A program made the position numbers and the translations under genes. Of a stretch of DNA of 27,003 bases, positions 8,634-17,255 are shown piece by piece (position 1 is the first letter of the stretch; each line of letters starts with the position of its first letter). The stretch is from an uncultured Clostridia bacterium. GTDB lineage: Bacteria > Bacillota > Clostridia > UBA1381. The notes under the pieces are model-generated. The model had not been told where the DNA came from, made no database searches, and saw nothing but the letters and a program-made list of their open reading frames with translations. The DNA is taken from NCBI GenBank assembly GCA_959602045.1, contig CAUGRT010000036.1, positions 1 to 27,003 of the forward strand, in the 5' to 3' direction.

Positions 8634-8769
8634 CTTTCTTATGACAGTCGCTTCAGCCTTCCTGAGCCGGAAGAAAATGAAAAATACATAAAAATTCACC
8701 CATTCTTTGATAAAAATCAAAAATATATGATACTTTTCCCCCAAAGTATTAGAAAATTTTATAAAACAC

Positions 8770-8798
8770 TTGATTTTTACCGCAAAATAAGGTAAAAT
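8770..8798 (+). promoter_or_regulatory. Promoter of pgi with an overlapping inverted repeat
   Basis: The -35 box TTGATT (8770-8775) and -10 box TAAAAT (8793-8798) are separated by 17 bases. An inverted repeat TTTTACC (8775-8781) / GGTAAAA (8791-8797) with a 9-base centre covers the spacer and most of the -10 box, a position where a bound regulator would block transcription. The rest of the 324-base gap before pgi (8634-8769) holds only a weak CTTCC/GGAAG hairpin near 8655 and otherwise A+T-rich sequence. Confidence 0.65.
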
Positions 8799-8885
8799 AT
8801 AAGTATCTATTTAGATTAGACGAGTACTCTCGAAATATGCTACTTTTCAGAGATTACTTCGTATTTACTGGGAGGTTGGTAAACA

Positions 8886-10235
8886 ATGAGCAATATTAAG
8901 TTTGACTATTCAGGGGCATTGTCCTTTATCGGGCAGCATGAAATTGATTATATGTCTGAATATATAAAATCAGCTCATAATATGCTTCACACAGGGAGCG
9001 GTGCCGGAAATGATTTTCTGGGTTGGGTAGATTTACCCGTAAACTATGATAAGGACGAATTTGTTCGGATCAAGAAAGCTGCTGAAAAAATCAGAAGCAA
9101 TTCGGATGTGTTGGTTGTCATCGGAATCGGTGGTTCTTATCTCGGCGCAAGAGCGGCAATTGAAATGTTACAACATTCTTTCGCCAATGCTTTGGACGCT
9201 GAAAAAAGAAATGCGCCTGCAATCTTCTTTGCCGGTAACAATATTTCTTCAACCTATATGGCTGATTTACTGGAGGCGGTTGACGGAAAGGATATTTCGG
9301 TAAATGTCATTTCAAAATCCGGAACAACGACCGAGCCGGCGATTGCTTTCAGAATTTTCAAAGACTTACTGGAAAAGAAATATGGCAAGGACGGTGCGAA
9401 AGAGCGTATTTTTGCAACAACCGATAAAGCACGCGGTGCACTGAAAACACTTGCGGATGAGGAAGGCTACGAAACCTTTGTCGTTCCCGATGACGTAGGC
9501 GGCAGATATTCGGTATTGACTGCGGTTGGACTTCTTCCGATTGCGGCAGCCGGTATTGATATTGACGCAATGATGCAGGGTGCGGCAGACGCACGTACAG
9601 ATTACGCAAATCCGGAGGTTTCCGAAAACGAATGTTATCAGTATGCCGCTGTCAGAAATGCGCTTTATAACAAAGGCAAGAGCATTGAGATGGTTGTAAA
9701 CTTTGAGCCGGCGCTTCACTATTTCGGTGAATGGTGGAAGCAGCTTTACGGAGAAAGTGAAGGTAAGGATAACAAGGGAATCTTCCCTGCTGCTGCTGAT
9801 TTCTCCAGTGATTTGCACTCAATGGGACAATACATCCAGCAAGGACGTCGGGATTTGTTTGAAACAGCAATTATCGTAAATGAACCCAGAAAGAACGTCA
9901 CGATCGAAGAAACAGCCGACAACCTTGACGGATTGAATTTCCTGGCAGGCAAAACCATTGACTTTGTAAACTCAATGGCAGCAAAGGGTACGGCATTGGC
10001 ACATATTGACGGTGGAGTTCCCAATCTGAAGCTGACCGTTGCAAAGCTTGACGCTTATACATTCGGACAAATGGTATATTTCTTTGAAAAGGCTTGCGGT
10101 ATTTCCGGCTATCTGCTCGGCGTAAATCCGTTCGATCAACCCGGCGTAGAGTCTTATAAAAAGAACATGTTCGCACTTCTGGGTAAGCCCGGATATGAGG
10201 ATCAGAAAGCAGCACTTGAAGAAAGATTAAAATAA
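8886..10235 (+). CDS. pgi: Glucose-6-phosphate isomerase
   Basis: This cytosolic enzyme interconverts glucose 6-phosphate and fructose 6-phosphate in glycolysis. At 449 residues it is the short form usual in Firmicutes. Visible motifs are GGSYLGARA at 82-90, the phosphate-binding SKSGTTTEPA at 143-152, the GGRYSVLTAVGLLPIA signature at 205-220, catalytic Glu290 in GESEGK, His311 in DLHSMGQ, and Lys425 in the QPGVESYK signature. The ribosome site GGGAGGT at 8870-8876 is strong. The following small P-loop gene starts 25 bases downstream, so the two are probably cotranscribed. Confidence 0.97.
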   Translation: MSNIKFDYSGALSFIGQHEIDYMSEYIKSAHNMLHTGSGAGNDFLGWVDLPVNYDKDEFVRIKKAAEKIRSNSDVLVVIGIGGSYLGARAAIEMLQHSFANALDAEKRNAPAIFFAGNNISSTYMADLLEAVDGKDISVNVISKSGTTTEPAIAFRIFKDLLEKKYGKDGAKERIFATTDKARGALKTLADEEGYETFVVPDDVGGRYSVLTAVGLLPIAAAGIDIDAMMQGAADARTDYANPEVSENECYQYAAVRNALYNKGKSIEMVVNFEPALHYFGEWWKQLYGESEGKDNKGIFPAAADFSSDLHSMGQYIQQGRRDLFETAIIVNEPRKNVTIEETADNLDGLNFLAGKTIDFVNSMAAKGTALAHIDGGVPNLKLTVAKLDAYTFGQMVYFFEKACGISGYLLGVNPFDQPGVESYKKNMFALLGKPGYEDQKAALEERLK

Positions 10236-10260
10236 ATTTTAAGATATGGAGGATAAACAA

Positions 10261-10674
10261 ATGGTTGAATTATTAATCGGCAAAAAAGGAAGCGGTAAGA
10301 CAAAGGCTCTTATTGAAAACGTAAACAATGCGGCAACCGTTGCAAAGGGAAATGTTGTATTTGTCAGCGACGATACCAGACGTTCCATGCATGACATCAA
10401 ATCCAAAGTCAGAATGGCTGATACAAAGGATTTCGGTCTGAAGAGCTACAGTGAATTTTTAGGCTTCATCTGCGGTATCATCAGCCGTGACTATGACATC
10501 ACAAACATCTTTATTGATGGAATTTTCAAAATCATCGGCACAGATTGCCTGGACGGTTTTGAGGAATTTTTGTCCAGACTGGAAGCAATCAGCCAGGCAT
10601 TAAACATTTCATTTGTAATCTCCGTCAGCATTGACGCAGAAACAGCGCCGGACTATATTAAGAATCTGGCATAA
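10261..10674 (+). CDS. Small P-loop protein of unknown function
   Basis: This 137-residue protein starts MVELLIGKKGSGKT, giving a Walker A motif GKKGSGKT at residues 7-14. A hydrophobic strand ending IFIDG at 83-87 may serve as a Walker B element. The rest (a helical C-terminus with EEFLSRLEAISQAL, then strand FVISVS) fits a compact P-loop fold without the inserts of known ATPases or kinases. Similar small ATP-binding proteins are common in Clostridia but have no known role. I chose the ATG at 10261 because GGAGG at 10248-10252 is 8 bases upstream; an in-frame ATG at 10246 overlaps that site. It follows pgi closely and no terminator intervenes. Confidence 0.7.
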   Translation: MVELLIGKKGSGKTKALIENVNNAATVAKGNVVFVSDDTRRSMHDIKSKVRMADTKDFGLKSYSEFLGFICGIISRDYDITNIFIDGIFKIIGTDCLDGFEEFLSRLEAISQALNISFVISVSIDAETAPDYIKNLA

Positions 10675-10700
10675 CAATTTGTACATCAAGAATTTATGAT

Positions 10701-10775
10701 ACGGGGCGGGTTTGATCCGTCCCGTCTTCGGTACGGCTCGGATGGATTTTCGGCTGCTGCCGATAATTGTTTTTT
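10701..10775 (+). promoter_or_regulatory. thrC: Structured leader of thrC, possible attenuator
   Basis: Three hairpins can be drawn. Hairpin A pairs ACGGGGCGG (10701-10709) with CCGTCCCGT (10717-10725), nine pairs with one G-U. Hairpin B pairs ATCCG/CGGAT (10715-10719 with 10739-10743) around CCGT/ACGG (10722-10725 with 10733-10736), and it uses bases of A, so A and B exclude each other. Hairpin C pairs TCGGC with GCCGA (10750-10754, 10759-10763) and is followed by six T residues at 10770-10775, directly before the ribosome site. There is no T-box sequence and no threonine-rich leader peptide. It could also be a plain terminator of the upstream genes. Confidence 0.45.
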
Positions 10776-10788
10776 GGAGGTTATTCAC

Positions 10789-12291
10789 ATGCAATATCAA
10801 AGTACAAGGGATAAGAGTATTTCCGTAAGCTCAGCACAAGCGATTAAACAAGGACTGAGCACTGAGGGCGGACTTTTTGTTCCCGACAGCTTTCCTTCGG
10901 TCAGCTTAGATGAAATTGATTCGCTCGCTTCAAAAAATTATCATGAACGTGCGTATTTTGTCTTGAGCAAATTCCTTACGGATTTCACGAAGGACGAGCT
11001 GACAAACTGTATCGCCAATGCTTATACAAAGGAGAAATTCGAAACGGATAATATCGCTCCTGTGTACAAGCTGAATGACAGCGCTTATGTGCTGGAGTTA
11101 TGGCACGGGCCTACCTGTGCATTTAAGGATATGGCGCTGCAAATTCTCCCCCATCTTCTGACAACATCCATGAAAAAAACCAACGAAACGGATGAGGTGG
11201 TTATCCTGGTAGCAACTTCCGGTGATACCGGAAAAGCTGCACTTGAAGGATTTAAGGATGTCAACGGAACAAGAATCATTGTATTCTATCCCGACAACGG
11301 TGTAAGCGAGATTCAAAAACTGCAAATGGTCACGCAGGAAGGAAACAACGTTTCCGTTGCCGCAGTTAAGGGGAATTTTGATGACGCACAAAGTGGCGTA
11401 AAGAAAATTTTCACAGACGAGGCATACAAGCAGCTGTTGGCTCGGAATCACTTCAAGCTGTCATCTGCCAATTCCATCAACTGGGGACGTTTGGTTCCGC
11501 AGATTGTATATTATTTCTCGGCTTATGCAGACTTGATTGCAAACCACGAAATCAAAGCCGGAGATCCCATTAATGTTGTTGTTCCGACCGGAAACTTCGG
11601 AAACATCCTGGCTTCCTACTATGCCATGAAAATGGGCTTGCCGGTTGCAAAATTCATTTGCGCATCAAATGAAAACAACGTATTGACTGATTTTATCAAA
11701 ACCGGGGTTTATAACAAGAACAGAACTTTCCATACAACGATTTCGCCGTCTATGGATATTCTGATTTCATCGAATCTGGAAAGATTCCTGTATGATCTGA
11801 CCGACCGTAATGACAAGATTGTTTCCGAATGGATGCAAGCGTTGAATACAGAGGGCGTTTACGAGGTCAGCGACGCTGTCAAGAGTAAGCTTTCCGAATT
11901 ATTCTGGGCTGGCTGCGCAGATGATGAAGAAACCAAAGCGACTATTAAAAAATGCGCTGCGGATTTCGACTACGTAATTGACACCCACACCGGCGTTGCA
12001 AAAGCGGTTTATGATCAATATGTTGCCGAAACCGGAGATACAACTAAGACAATTATCGCATCCACCGCAAGTCCGTTTAAATTTAACCAGAGCGTACTGA
12101 TTGCATTGGAAGATTGCAGTTATGTTGCAGGCAAGGATGAATTTACATTGCTTGAGGAATTGCACGAAAAGAGCGGTATGAACATACCGCGGTCACTTTA
12201 CGAACTAAAGGACAAGCCTGTTATTTTTGACCTTGTATGTGAAAAAAATCAAATGCAGCAGATCGTAAGCGATTTCCTTATGGTGGAATAA
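10789..12291 (+). CDS. thrC: Threonine synthase
   Basis: ThrC uses pyridoxal phosphate to convert O-phosphohomoserine to threonine and phosphate, the last step of threonine synthesis. The 500-residue length suits the long class of bacterial threonine synthases. The PLP lysine is Lys113 in HGPTCAFKDMALQ; the phosphate-binding SGDTGKAAL lies at 144-152, and PTGNFGNILASYYA marks the large domain near 260. I chose the ATG at 10789, 8 bases after GGAGG at 10776-10780. An open frame continues 31 codons upstream but passes through the leader hairpins. No other threonine-pathway gene is in the window. Confidence 0.94.
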   Translation: MQYQSTRDKSISVSSAQAIKQGLSTEGGLFVPDSFPSVSLDEIDSLASKNYHERAYFVLSKFLTDFTKDELTNCIANAYTKEKFETDNIAPVYKLNDSAYVLELWHGPTCAFKDMALQILPHLLTTSMKKTNETDEVVILVATSGDTGKAALEGFKDVNGTRIIVFYPDNGVSEIQKLQMVTQEGNNVSVAAVKGNFDDAQSGVKKIFTDEAYKQLLARNHFKLSSANSINWGRLVPQIVYYFSAYADLIANHEIKAGDPINVVVPTGNFGNILASYYAMKMGLPVAKFICASNENNVLTDFIKTGVYNKNRTFHTTISPSMDILISSNLERFLYDLTDRNDKIVSEWMQALNTEGVYEVSDAVKSKLSELFWAGCADDEETKATIKKCAADFDYVIDTHTGVAKAVYDQYVAETGDTTKTIIASTASPFKFNQSVLIALEDCSYVAGKDEFTLLEELHEKSGMNIPRSLYELKDKPVIFDLVCEKNQMQQIVSDFLMVE

Positions 12292-12314
12292 TCACTCTGT
12301 TTAGGCAGAGCTTC

Positions 12315-12354
12315 AGGCTGCATCGGACCAAAAAAATCCGATACAGCCTATTTT
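12315..12354 (+). terminator. Intrinsic terminator after thrC
   Basis: AGGCTG (12315-12320) pairs with CAGCCT (12344-12349) and, inside a single C/A mismatch, ATCGGA (12322-12327) pairs with TCCGAT (12337-12342). A short ATTTTC tail follows. Confidence 0.75.
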
Positions 12355-12391
12355 CATAAAAGAGAGAGACTTCTAAAAATAACGGAGCTAA

Positions 12392-12414
12392 GATTCGGAC
12401 ATTTCTTCCGAATC
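12392..12414 (+). promoter_or_regulatory. Hairpin in the galK leader
   Basis: GATTCGGA (12392-12399) pairs perfectly with TCCGAATC (12407-12414) around a 7-base loop. It lies eight bases before a GTGAAAGGAGTTAAT leader segment also found before trkH. There is no T run directly after it, so a translational or RNA-stability role is as likely as termination. I cannot find a convincing galK promoter between 12355 and 12391. Confidence 0.4.
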
Positions 12415-12447
12415 GGGATTTTGTGAAAGGAGTTAATGATTATAACA

Positions 12448-13740
12448 ATGGATTCTACTAAAAAAATTAAAGACGGACTCAAAAACGGTGCATACGATGA
12501 ACAGCTTATGTATCTGTATTCTTGTGAAAAAAATGATGCTCAGCATTACGCTGACCGGTATCTTGAGGTAATTGACGGTTTTGAAAAAACTTTCGGGGCC
12601 TCCGATGAGATTGGATTGTTTTCGGCGCCGGGAAGAACGGAAATCGGCGGAAATCACACCGACCATCAGCATGGCTGTGTTCTTGCCGGCAGCGTCAACT
12701 TGGACGTTATTGCCGCTGTTGCGCTGAACGGTACAAACCAGATTCGGATTCAGTCTAAAGGTTATCCGATGGACGTAATTGATTTGGATGATTTGGATGT
12801 TAAAGAAGAACAATACGATAAGGCAATTTCTTTGATTCGCGGTGTAACGCGTAAATTTGCAGATTTAGGCTACGAACTGAAAGGCTTTGACGCATACACG
12901 ATTTCCAACGTATTAAAGGGTTCGGGGCTTTCCTCCTCAGCTGCATTCGAGGTATTGGTCGGAACGATTATAAACGGATTGTTTGCAAACGGCGAAGTTA
13001 GCGCAGTAGATATTGCAAAATTCGGACAGTATGCCGAAAACGTGTATTTCGGAAAGCCCAGTGGCTTGATGGACCAGATGGCATCTTCGGTAGGTTCTGT
13101 TGTTTCCATCGATTTTGCAAGCACCGAAAATCCGGTGATTAATAAAGTCGATCTGGATTTAAAGAGCATGGGATATGCATTATGCATTATTGATTCCGGT
13201 GCGGATCATGCGGATTTGACACATGAATATGCGGCGGTTACTACCGATATGCGCGCCGTTGCCGAATACTTCGGAAAGGAATACCTGCATGATGTGGACG
13301 AAAATGAATTTATGGCAAACATTCGCAATATCCGCGAAAAGCTCCACAACGATCGTGCAGTTTTAAGAGCATTCCACTTCTTCCATGACACGCGCTGTGC
13401 AGTCGAGCAAGCAGAAGCGATTCGGAACAAGGATTATCAGCGTTTCTTTGACTTGAATAGGAAATCCGGGCGTTCTTCCTATATGTATCTGCAAAATATT
13501 TATGCCAGCAGCATGCCCCAATCTCAAGCAATGTCTATTGCTTTGGCGATGTGTGACGAGCTTCTGGGCGACCGAGGTTCTTATAGAGTGCACGGCGGCG
13601 GTTTTGCTGGAACGGTACAAGCCTTTGTTCCATTTGATATGCTGAATGAATTTAAAGAAAAAATAGAAAATGTACTTGGCGAAAATATGTGTCATGTTTT
13701 GTCCATTCGTCCGATAGGCGGATACGAGTTGAAGCTATAG
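12448..13740 (+). CDS. galK: Galactokinase family protein
   Basis: This cytosolic GHMP kinase should phosphorylate galactose at C1 as the first step of the Leloir pathway. Counting 430 residues from the ATG at 12448, the galactokinase signature GRTEIGGNHTDHQ lies at 62-74, the ATP-binding KGSGLSSSAAFE at 157-168, and the third GHMP motif GGGFAGTVQAF near 383-393. An in-frame ATG at 12436 would add four residues, but its AAAGGAG site is only 3 bases away; the chosen start has a 15-base spacing, the same as trkH. The protein has a long N-terminal extension (about 55 residues before the core). No galT or galE is in the window, so a related sugar substrate is possible. Confidence 0.85.
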   Translation: MDSTKKIKDGLKNGAYDEQLMYLYSCEKNDAQHYADRYLEVIDGFEKTFGASDEIGLFSAPGRTEIGGNHTDHQHGCVLAGSVNLDVIAAVALNGTNQIRIQSKGYPMDVIDLDDLDVKEEQYDKAISLIRGVTRKFADLGYELKGFDAYTISNVLKGSGLSSSAAFEVLVGTIINGLFANGEVSAVDIAKFGQYAENVYFGKPSGLMDQMASSVGSVVSIDFASTENPVINKVDLDLKSMGYALCIIDSGADHADLTHEYAAVTTDMRAVAEYFGKEYLHDVDENEFMANIRNIREKLHNDRAVLRAFHFFHDTRCAVEQAEAIRNKDYQRFFDLNRKSGRSSYMYLQNIYASSMPQSQAMSIALAMCDELLGDRGSYRVHGGGFAGTVQAFVPFDMLNEFKEKIENVLGENMCHVLSIRPIGGYELKL

Positions 13741-13816
13741 TTTCTCCCCTATCTATCATCAATCGGCAAAACCTATATCTGACAACAATCTTTAAGAAGA
13801 GAGGTTCAAAAATAAA

Positions 13817-15469
13817 ATGAAAGACTATTTAGAAAATTTTAAGCAGACTTTCGAACGCGAGTATACCTGGAAAGAGGGATTTATGCGCAACGTCTATCGC
13901 TACGGCGGCAGATGCGCTATGTTTTTTCCCGATACAAACGAGAGTTGGACGTATACAGAGTTGAATAAGGACGTTAATAAGCTTGCGAATGCCATGCTGA
14001 ATGATGGTATTAAAAAGGGCGATGTGGTAATGTATCAACTCTTAAATTGTCCGGTATTTGCTTTTACGTATGTCGCTTCGCATAAAGTCGGAGCAATCAA
14101 TTGTCCGGTAAATTACAGACTTTCTGCCGGAGAGATCGCCTTAACCATTGACGATTCTCAGCCGCAAATCTTTATCTATGAGGCAGAGCAGGAGGCTGTG
14201 ATTCAACAGGCGCTCACAATGGTAAAGCATCGTCCGAAACGGATTATTCTGATGGATATTAATAAGAGCAAATCCGCTCCTGAGGGCTTTATCACCTACG
14301 AGGAATATGTTGAGGGGCAGCCTGAAACGGAACCGGAAATTGATTTCGAACCAAATATCTATGATGAAACCACTCGTCTGTATACCTCCGGAACGACCGG
14401 ACGGCAAAAGGGCGTACCCATCACCAGCATTAACGAGGTGCTTTCCTCACACGATGTTATGATTCACTTCCCTATGAGCCAGAACGATATTACCATGAAC
14501 ACCACCCCATGGTTTCATCGCGGTGGCTTGCATTGTGCAGGGCCCGCACCGACCTTCTATGCCGGCGGCGAAATCGTAATTATGCGTAAATTTATCGCAA
14601 AAGTTTGTCTGGAATTAATTGAAAAGCACAAGCTGACTTTCGTAATCGGTGTACCGACCGTTCTGGAAAGCTTAACGGAAACCCAGGAAAAAGAAGCGCG
14701 TGATTTAAGCTCATTGCGCGGCATTGTTACCATGGGAAGCGCGCTTGAAAGAGCAGCCTGCATCAAATATCAGCGTGTACTGACGCCGAATATTTTCAAC
14801 GGCTACGGAACGACCGAAACATTCTGGAATACATTTCTTCGTCCGTTTGACTTGCCAGAAAAGGCAGGAACAGCCGGCGGCTCTTGCGTGGATGACGATG
14901 TCAGAGTGGTTAAGATTTTTGAGGATCGGCGTGCAGAGCCGGATGAAGAGGTTGCAAAGAACAATATAGAGGTTGGAGAAGTGATTATCCGTTCTCCGGC
15001 AAAATCTGCATATTGTTACTTCAATAATGATGAAGAAACCGCAAAGAAATTCTATAAAGGTTATATGTACACCAACGACCTCGGTACATGGGATGAGAAT
15101 AATTATGTGAGCATTGCCGGCAGAAAGGATGATATGATTATCTCCTCCGGCGAGAACATCTATCCCACCCAAGTGGAAGAAGTTCTGAATACGTTTGACA
15201 AGGTAGCTGATTGTATTGTTACCGCTGTTCCGGATAAAACACGCGGCGAGTTGGTAACTGCGTATATCGTAAAGGCTGATCCGTCACTGACGTATGAGGA
15301 ATTAGAGGAATTTTGCAAAAACAGTCCGATGATTGCGAACTACAAACGTCCGCGATACTATCGGTTTGTCGCTCAAATCCCCCTGAACATGACCGGGAAA
15401 AAGCTGCATTATAAAGCCAAAGAACTGGCTGCCTCTGATTTGGCAAACGGTCTTTTGCACAGAGTTTAG
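13817..15469 (+). CDS. Class I adenylate-forming enzyme (acyl-CoA synthetase-like)
   Basis: This 550-residue protein has all core motifs of the ANL superfamily: the ATP-binding YTSGTTGRQKG at 189-199, NGYGTTE at 328-334, the ribose-binding aspartate in TNDLG (Asp421), the hinge GRKDDMIISSGENIYP at 435-450, and the C-terminal GKK (527-529) that carries the catalytic lysine. It should activate a carboxylic acid as an acyl-adenylate and most likely transfer it to coenzyme A. The sequence resembles fatty-acid or aromatic-acid CoA ligases, but the substrate cannot be told. It follows galK by 76 bases with a GAGAGG ribosome site and may be cotranscribed, although no shared pathway is evident. Confidence 0.88.
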   Translation: MKDYLENFKQTFEREYTWKEGFMRNVYRYGGRCAMFFPDTNESWTYTELNKDVNKLANAMLNDGIKKGDVVMYQLLNCPVFAFTYVASHKVGAINCPVNYRLSAGEIALTIDDSQPQIFIYEAEQEAVIQQALTMVKHRPKRIILMDINKSKSAPEGFITYEEYVEGQPETEPEIDFEPNIYDETTRLYTSGTTGRQKGVPITSINEVLSSHDVMIHFPMSQNDITMNTTPWFHRGGLHCAGPAPTFYAGGEIVIMRKFIAKVCLELIEKHKLTFVIGVPTVLESLTETQEKEARDLSSLRGIVTMGSALERAACIKYQRVLTPNIFNGYGTTETFWNTFLRPFDLPEKAGTAGGSCVDDDVRVVKIFEDRRAEPDEEVAKNNIEVGEVIIRSPAKSAYCYFNNDEETAKKFYKGYMYTNDLGTWDENNYVSIAGRKDDMIISSGENIYPTQVEEVLNTFDKVADCIVTAVPDKTRGELVTAYIVKADPSLTYEELEEFCKNSPMIANYKRPRYYRFVAQIPLNMTGKKLHYKAKELAASDLANGLLHRV

Positions 15470-15487
15470 ACTTTTACAAAGAAAATT

Positions 15488-15524
15488 AAAATCGGCAGAA
15501 TAGCTCACTATCCTGCCGATTTTT
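15488..15524. terminator. Bidirectional terminator between convergent genes
   Basis: AAAATCGGCAG (15488-15498) pairs perfectly with CTGCCGATTTT (15513-15523); an inner ATAG/CTAT pair extends it. T runs lie on the 3' side on both strands. It separates the plus-strand synthetase gene from the minus-strand obgE gene. Confidence 0.9.
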
Positions 15525-15555
15525 GTTACAGAGATATTCAATTCAAAGAAAACGG

Positions 15556-16833
15556 TTAATATACAAATTCAAATTCCAGATCACCAATTTTAACGATCTG
15601 ACCTTCTCGAATCCCCATATCAATTAACGCTTCAATAACACCCTTATTCAGCAACGCGCGCTGGAAATAAGCAAGCGATTCATTATCGGAGAAGTTGACG
15701 CTTCCGCCCACGGCTTCAATCCACGAACCCTCAACAATAAAATATTCATTCTCGCGTTTGATGGTAAAGCCCTCATCATCCGGTTCAAATTCTTCCGCTT
15801 CAATATCCATTTCCGGCTCAAAAATCTGAATCGGCGGCAGCTTTGAAAGCTCCTCATAAACCTTTTGCATCAGCTCATCAACGCCTTTTCCCGTTGCAGC
15901 CGAAATCGGATATACGGTATAACCGCGGCTTGTCATCTCGTCCATAAATTCCTCATAAACAGCCTCATCCTGAACAACATCCGTCTTATTTGCCGCGATA
16001 ATCTGGGGGCGCTCTTCCAGTGCCATATCATATTTGGAAAGCTCCGAATTGATAATGTCAAAATCCTCAACCGGATTTCTCCCCTCCACCGAGGAAACAT
16101 CCACAACATGAATCAAGATTCTCGTCCGCTCAATATGGCGCAAAAACTCATGTCCCAGTCCGACGCCCTCGCTCGCGCCCTCTATAATTCCGGGAATGTC
16201 TGCCAGAACAAAGCTGCGGTGATCTCCCAAATCCACTACGCCCAGATTCGGCTCTAATGTCGTAAAATGATAATTTGCAATCTTTGGGTCGGCTTTTGTC
16301 GTACGCGATAAAATTGTTGATTTACCCACATTCGGGAATCCGACCAAACCTACATCTGCAAGGAGCTTTAATTCCAGAATAATCTCCCGTTCATCGCCCG
16401 GCTGACCGTTTTTCGCAAAATTCGGTGTCTGGCGTACTGCTGTCGCAAAGTGGTCATTGCCCCAACCGCCGTTTCCGCCCTTTGCCAGAATATAATCCTT
16501 GCCGGGGGTTGACAGGTCGGCAATAATCCGATTGCTCTCCGCATCCCGAACAATTGTCCCCTGCGGAACTTTGATGATAATATCCTCGCCGGATTTGCCT
16601 TTTCTCCGGCGGCGCATGCCATCCTCACCGTTTTGCGCGGCGTATTTTCTTTTATACTTAAAATCCATCAGCGTTGTCATGCCCAATTCGACACGAAAAA
16701 CAACGTTGCCGCCTTTTCCGCCGTCACCGCCATCCGGTCCGCCGGCTGCAATATACTTCTCCCGACGGAACGAAATCGCTCCGTTTCCGCCCTTTCCGGC
16801 TTTAATAAAAATCTTCGCCTTATCTATAAACAT
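15556..16833 (-). CDS. obgE: GTPase Obg/CgtA
   Basis: Obg is a ribosome-associated GTPase involved in 50S assembly and stress signalling. The 425-residue protein has the glycine-rich Obg fold at 1-157 (KAGKGGNGAISFRREKY; GGPDGGDGGKGGNVVF), a G domain with GFPNVGKS at 165-172, DIPGIIEGA at 212-220 and NKTD at 282-285, and a C-terminal OCT domain from about 350. An arginine-rich insert RRRR at 74-77 replaces the usual asparagine/histidine stretch. The chosen ATG has AAAGGAG nine bases upstream; an in-frame GTG eight codons earlier lies on the far side of that site. It follows rplU-rpmA as in most Firmicutes. Confidence 0.96.
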   Translation of the reverse strand: MFIDKAKIFIKAGKGGNGAISFRREKYIAAGGPDGGDGGKGGNVVFRVELGMTTLMDFKYKRKYAAQNGEDGMRRRRKGKSGEDIIIKVPQGTIVRDAESNRIIADLSTPGKDYILAKGGNGGWGNDHFATAVRQTPNFAKNGQPGDEREIILELKLLADVGLVGFPNVGKSTILSRTTKADPKIANYHFTTLEPNLGVVDLGDHRSFVLADIPGIIEGASEGVGLGHEFLRHIERTRILIHVVDVSSVEGRNPVEDFDIINSELSKYDMALEERPQIIAANKTDVVQDEAVYEEFMDEMTSRGYTVYPISAATGKGVDELMQKVYEELSKLPPIQIFEPEMDIEAEEFEPDDEGFTIKRENEYFIVEGSWIEAVGGSVNFSDNESLAYFQRALLNKGVIEALIDMGIREGQIVKIGDLEFEFVY

Positions 16834-16928
16834 AAAATTTAACTCCTTTAAAAACACATATCGGCAAGTGCAAAGCTTAAAAATCGCTTAATTTTTATTT
16901 CTATCTGCCAAATGCCCTTAAAAGCTAC

Positions 16929-16956
16929 AAAAAAAGCCACCGCATTATGCGGCAGC
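16929..16956 (-). terminator. Terminator between rpmA and obgE
   Basis: On the minus strand GCTG-CCGCA-TAA-TGCGG-TGGC forms a nine-pair stem with two G-U pairs, followed directly by seven T residues. It begins seven bases after the rpmA stop codon. It probably lowers transcription into obgE; I see only weak promoter candidates between it and obgE, so partial readthrough is likely. Confidence 0.75.
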
Positions 16957-16963
16957 CCTTTTA

Positions 16964-17218
16964 TTAATCGGCATAAACACTGCACTGCTTTCTGTCTCTG
17001 CCTTTTCTTTCAAACTTAACTCTACCGTCAATCAAGGCAAACAGAGTATCGTCACTTCCGATTCCAACGTTATTACCCGGATGAATCTTTGTTCCTCTCT
17101 GTCTTACAAGGATATTCCCTGCCAGTACAAACTGACCGTCAGCACGCTTTGCGCCCAATCTTTTGGACTCACTGTCACGACCGTTCTTTGTACTACCCAT
17201 ACCTTTCTTATGAGCCAT
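16964..17218 (-). CDS. rpmA: 50S ribosomal protein L27
   Basis: L27 sits near the peptidyl transferase centre of the large subunit. The 84-residue sequence begins MAHKKGMGSTKNGRDSESKR, the standard mature start. In many Firmicutes L27 instead begins with a short extension that the protease Prp removes; that extension is absent here, and the 37-base gap to rplU has no room for the prp gene that often lies there. GAGGTG six bases before the ATG is a good ribosome site. Confidence 0.97.
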   Translation of the reverse strand: MAHKKGMGSTKNGRDSESKRLGAKRADGQFVLAGNILVRQRGTKIHPGNNVGIGSDDTLFALIDGRVKFERKGRDRKQCSVYAD

Positions 17219-17255
17219 TTAAAACACCTCGCTATCTCTCTGGAATGTAACGCGC

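Noticed and set aside
10676..10788. T-box riboswitch before thrC
   Set aside because: No T-box sequence and no specifier-loop arrangement; the leader is too short.
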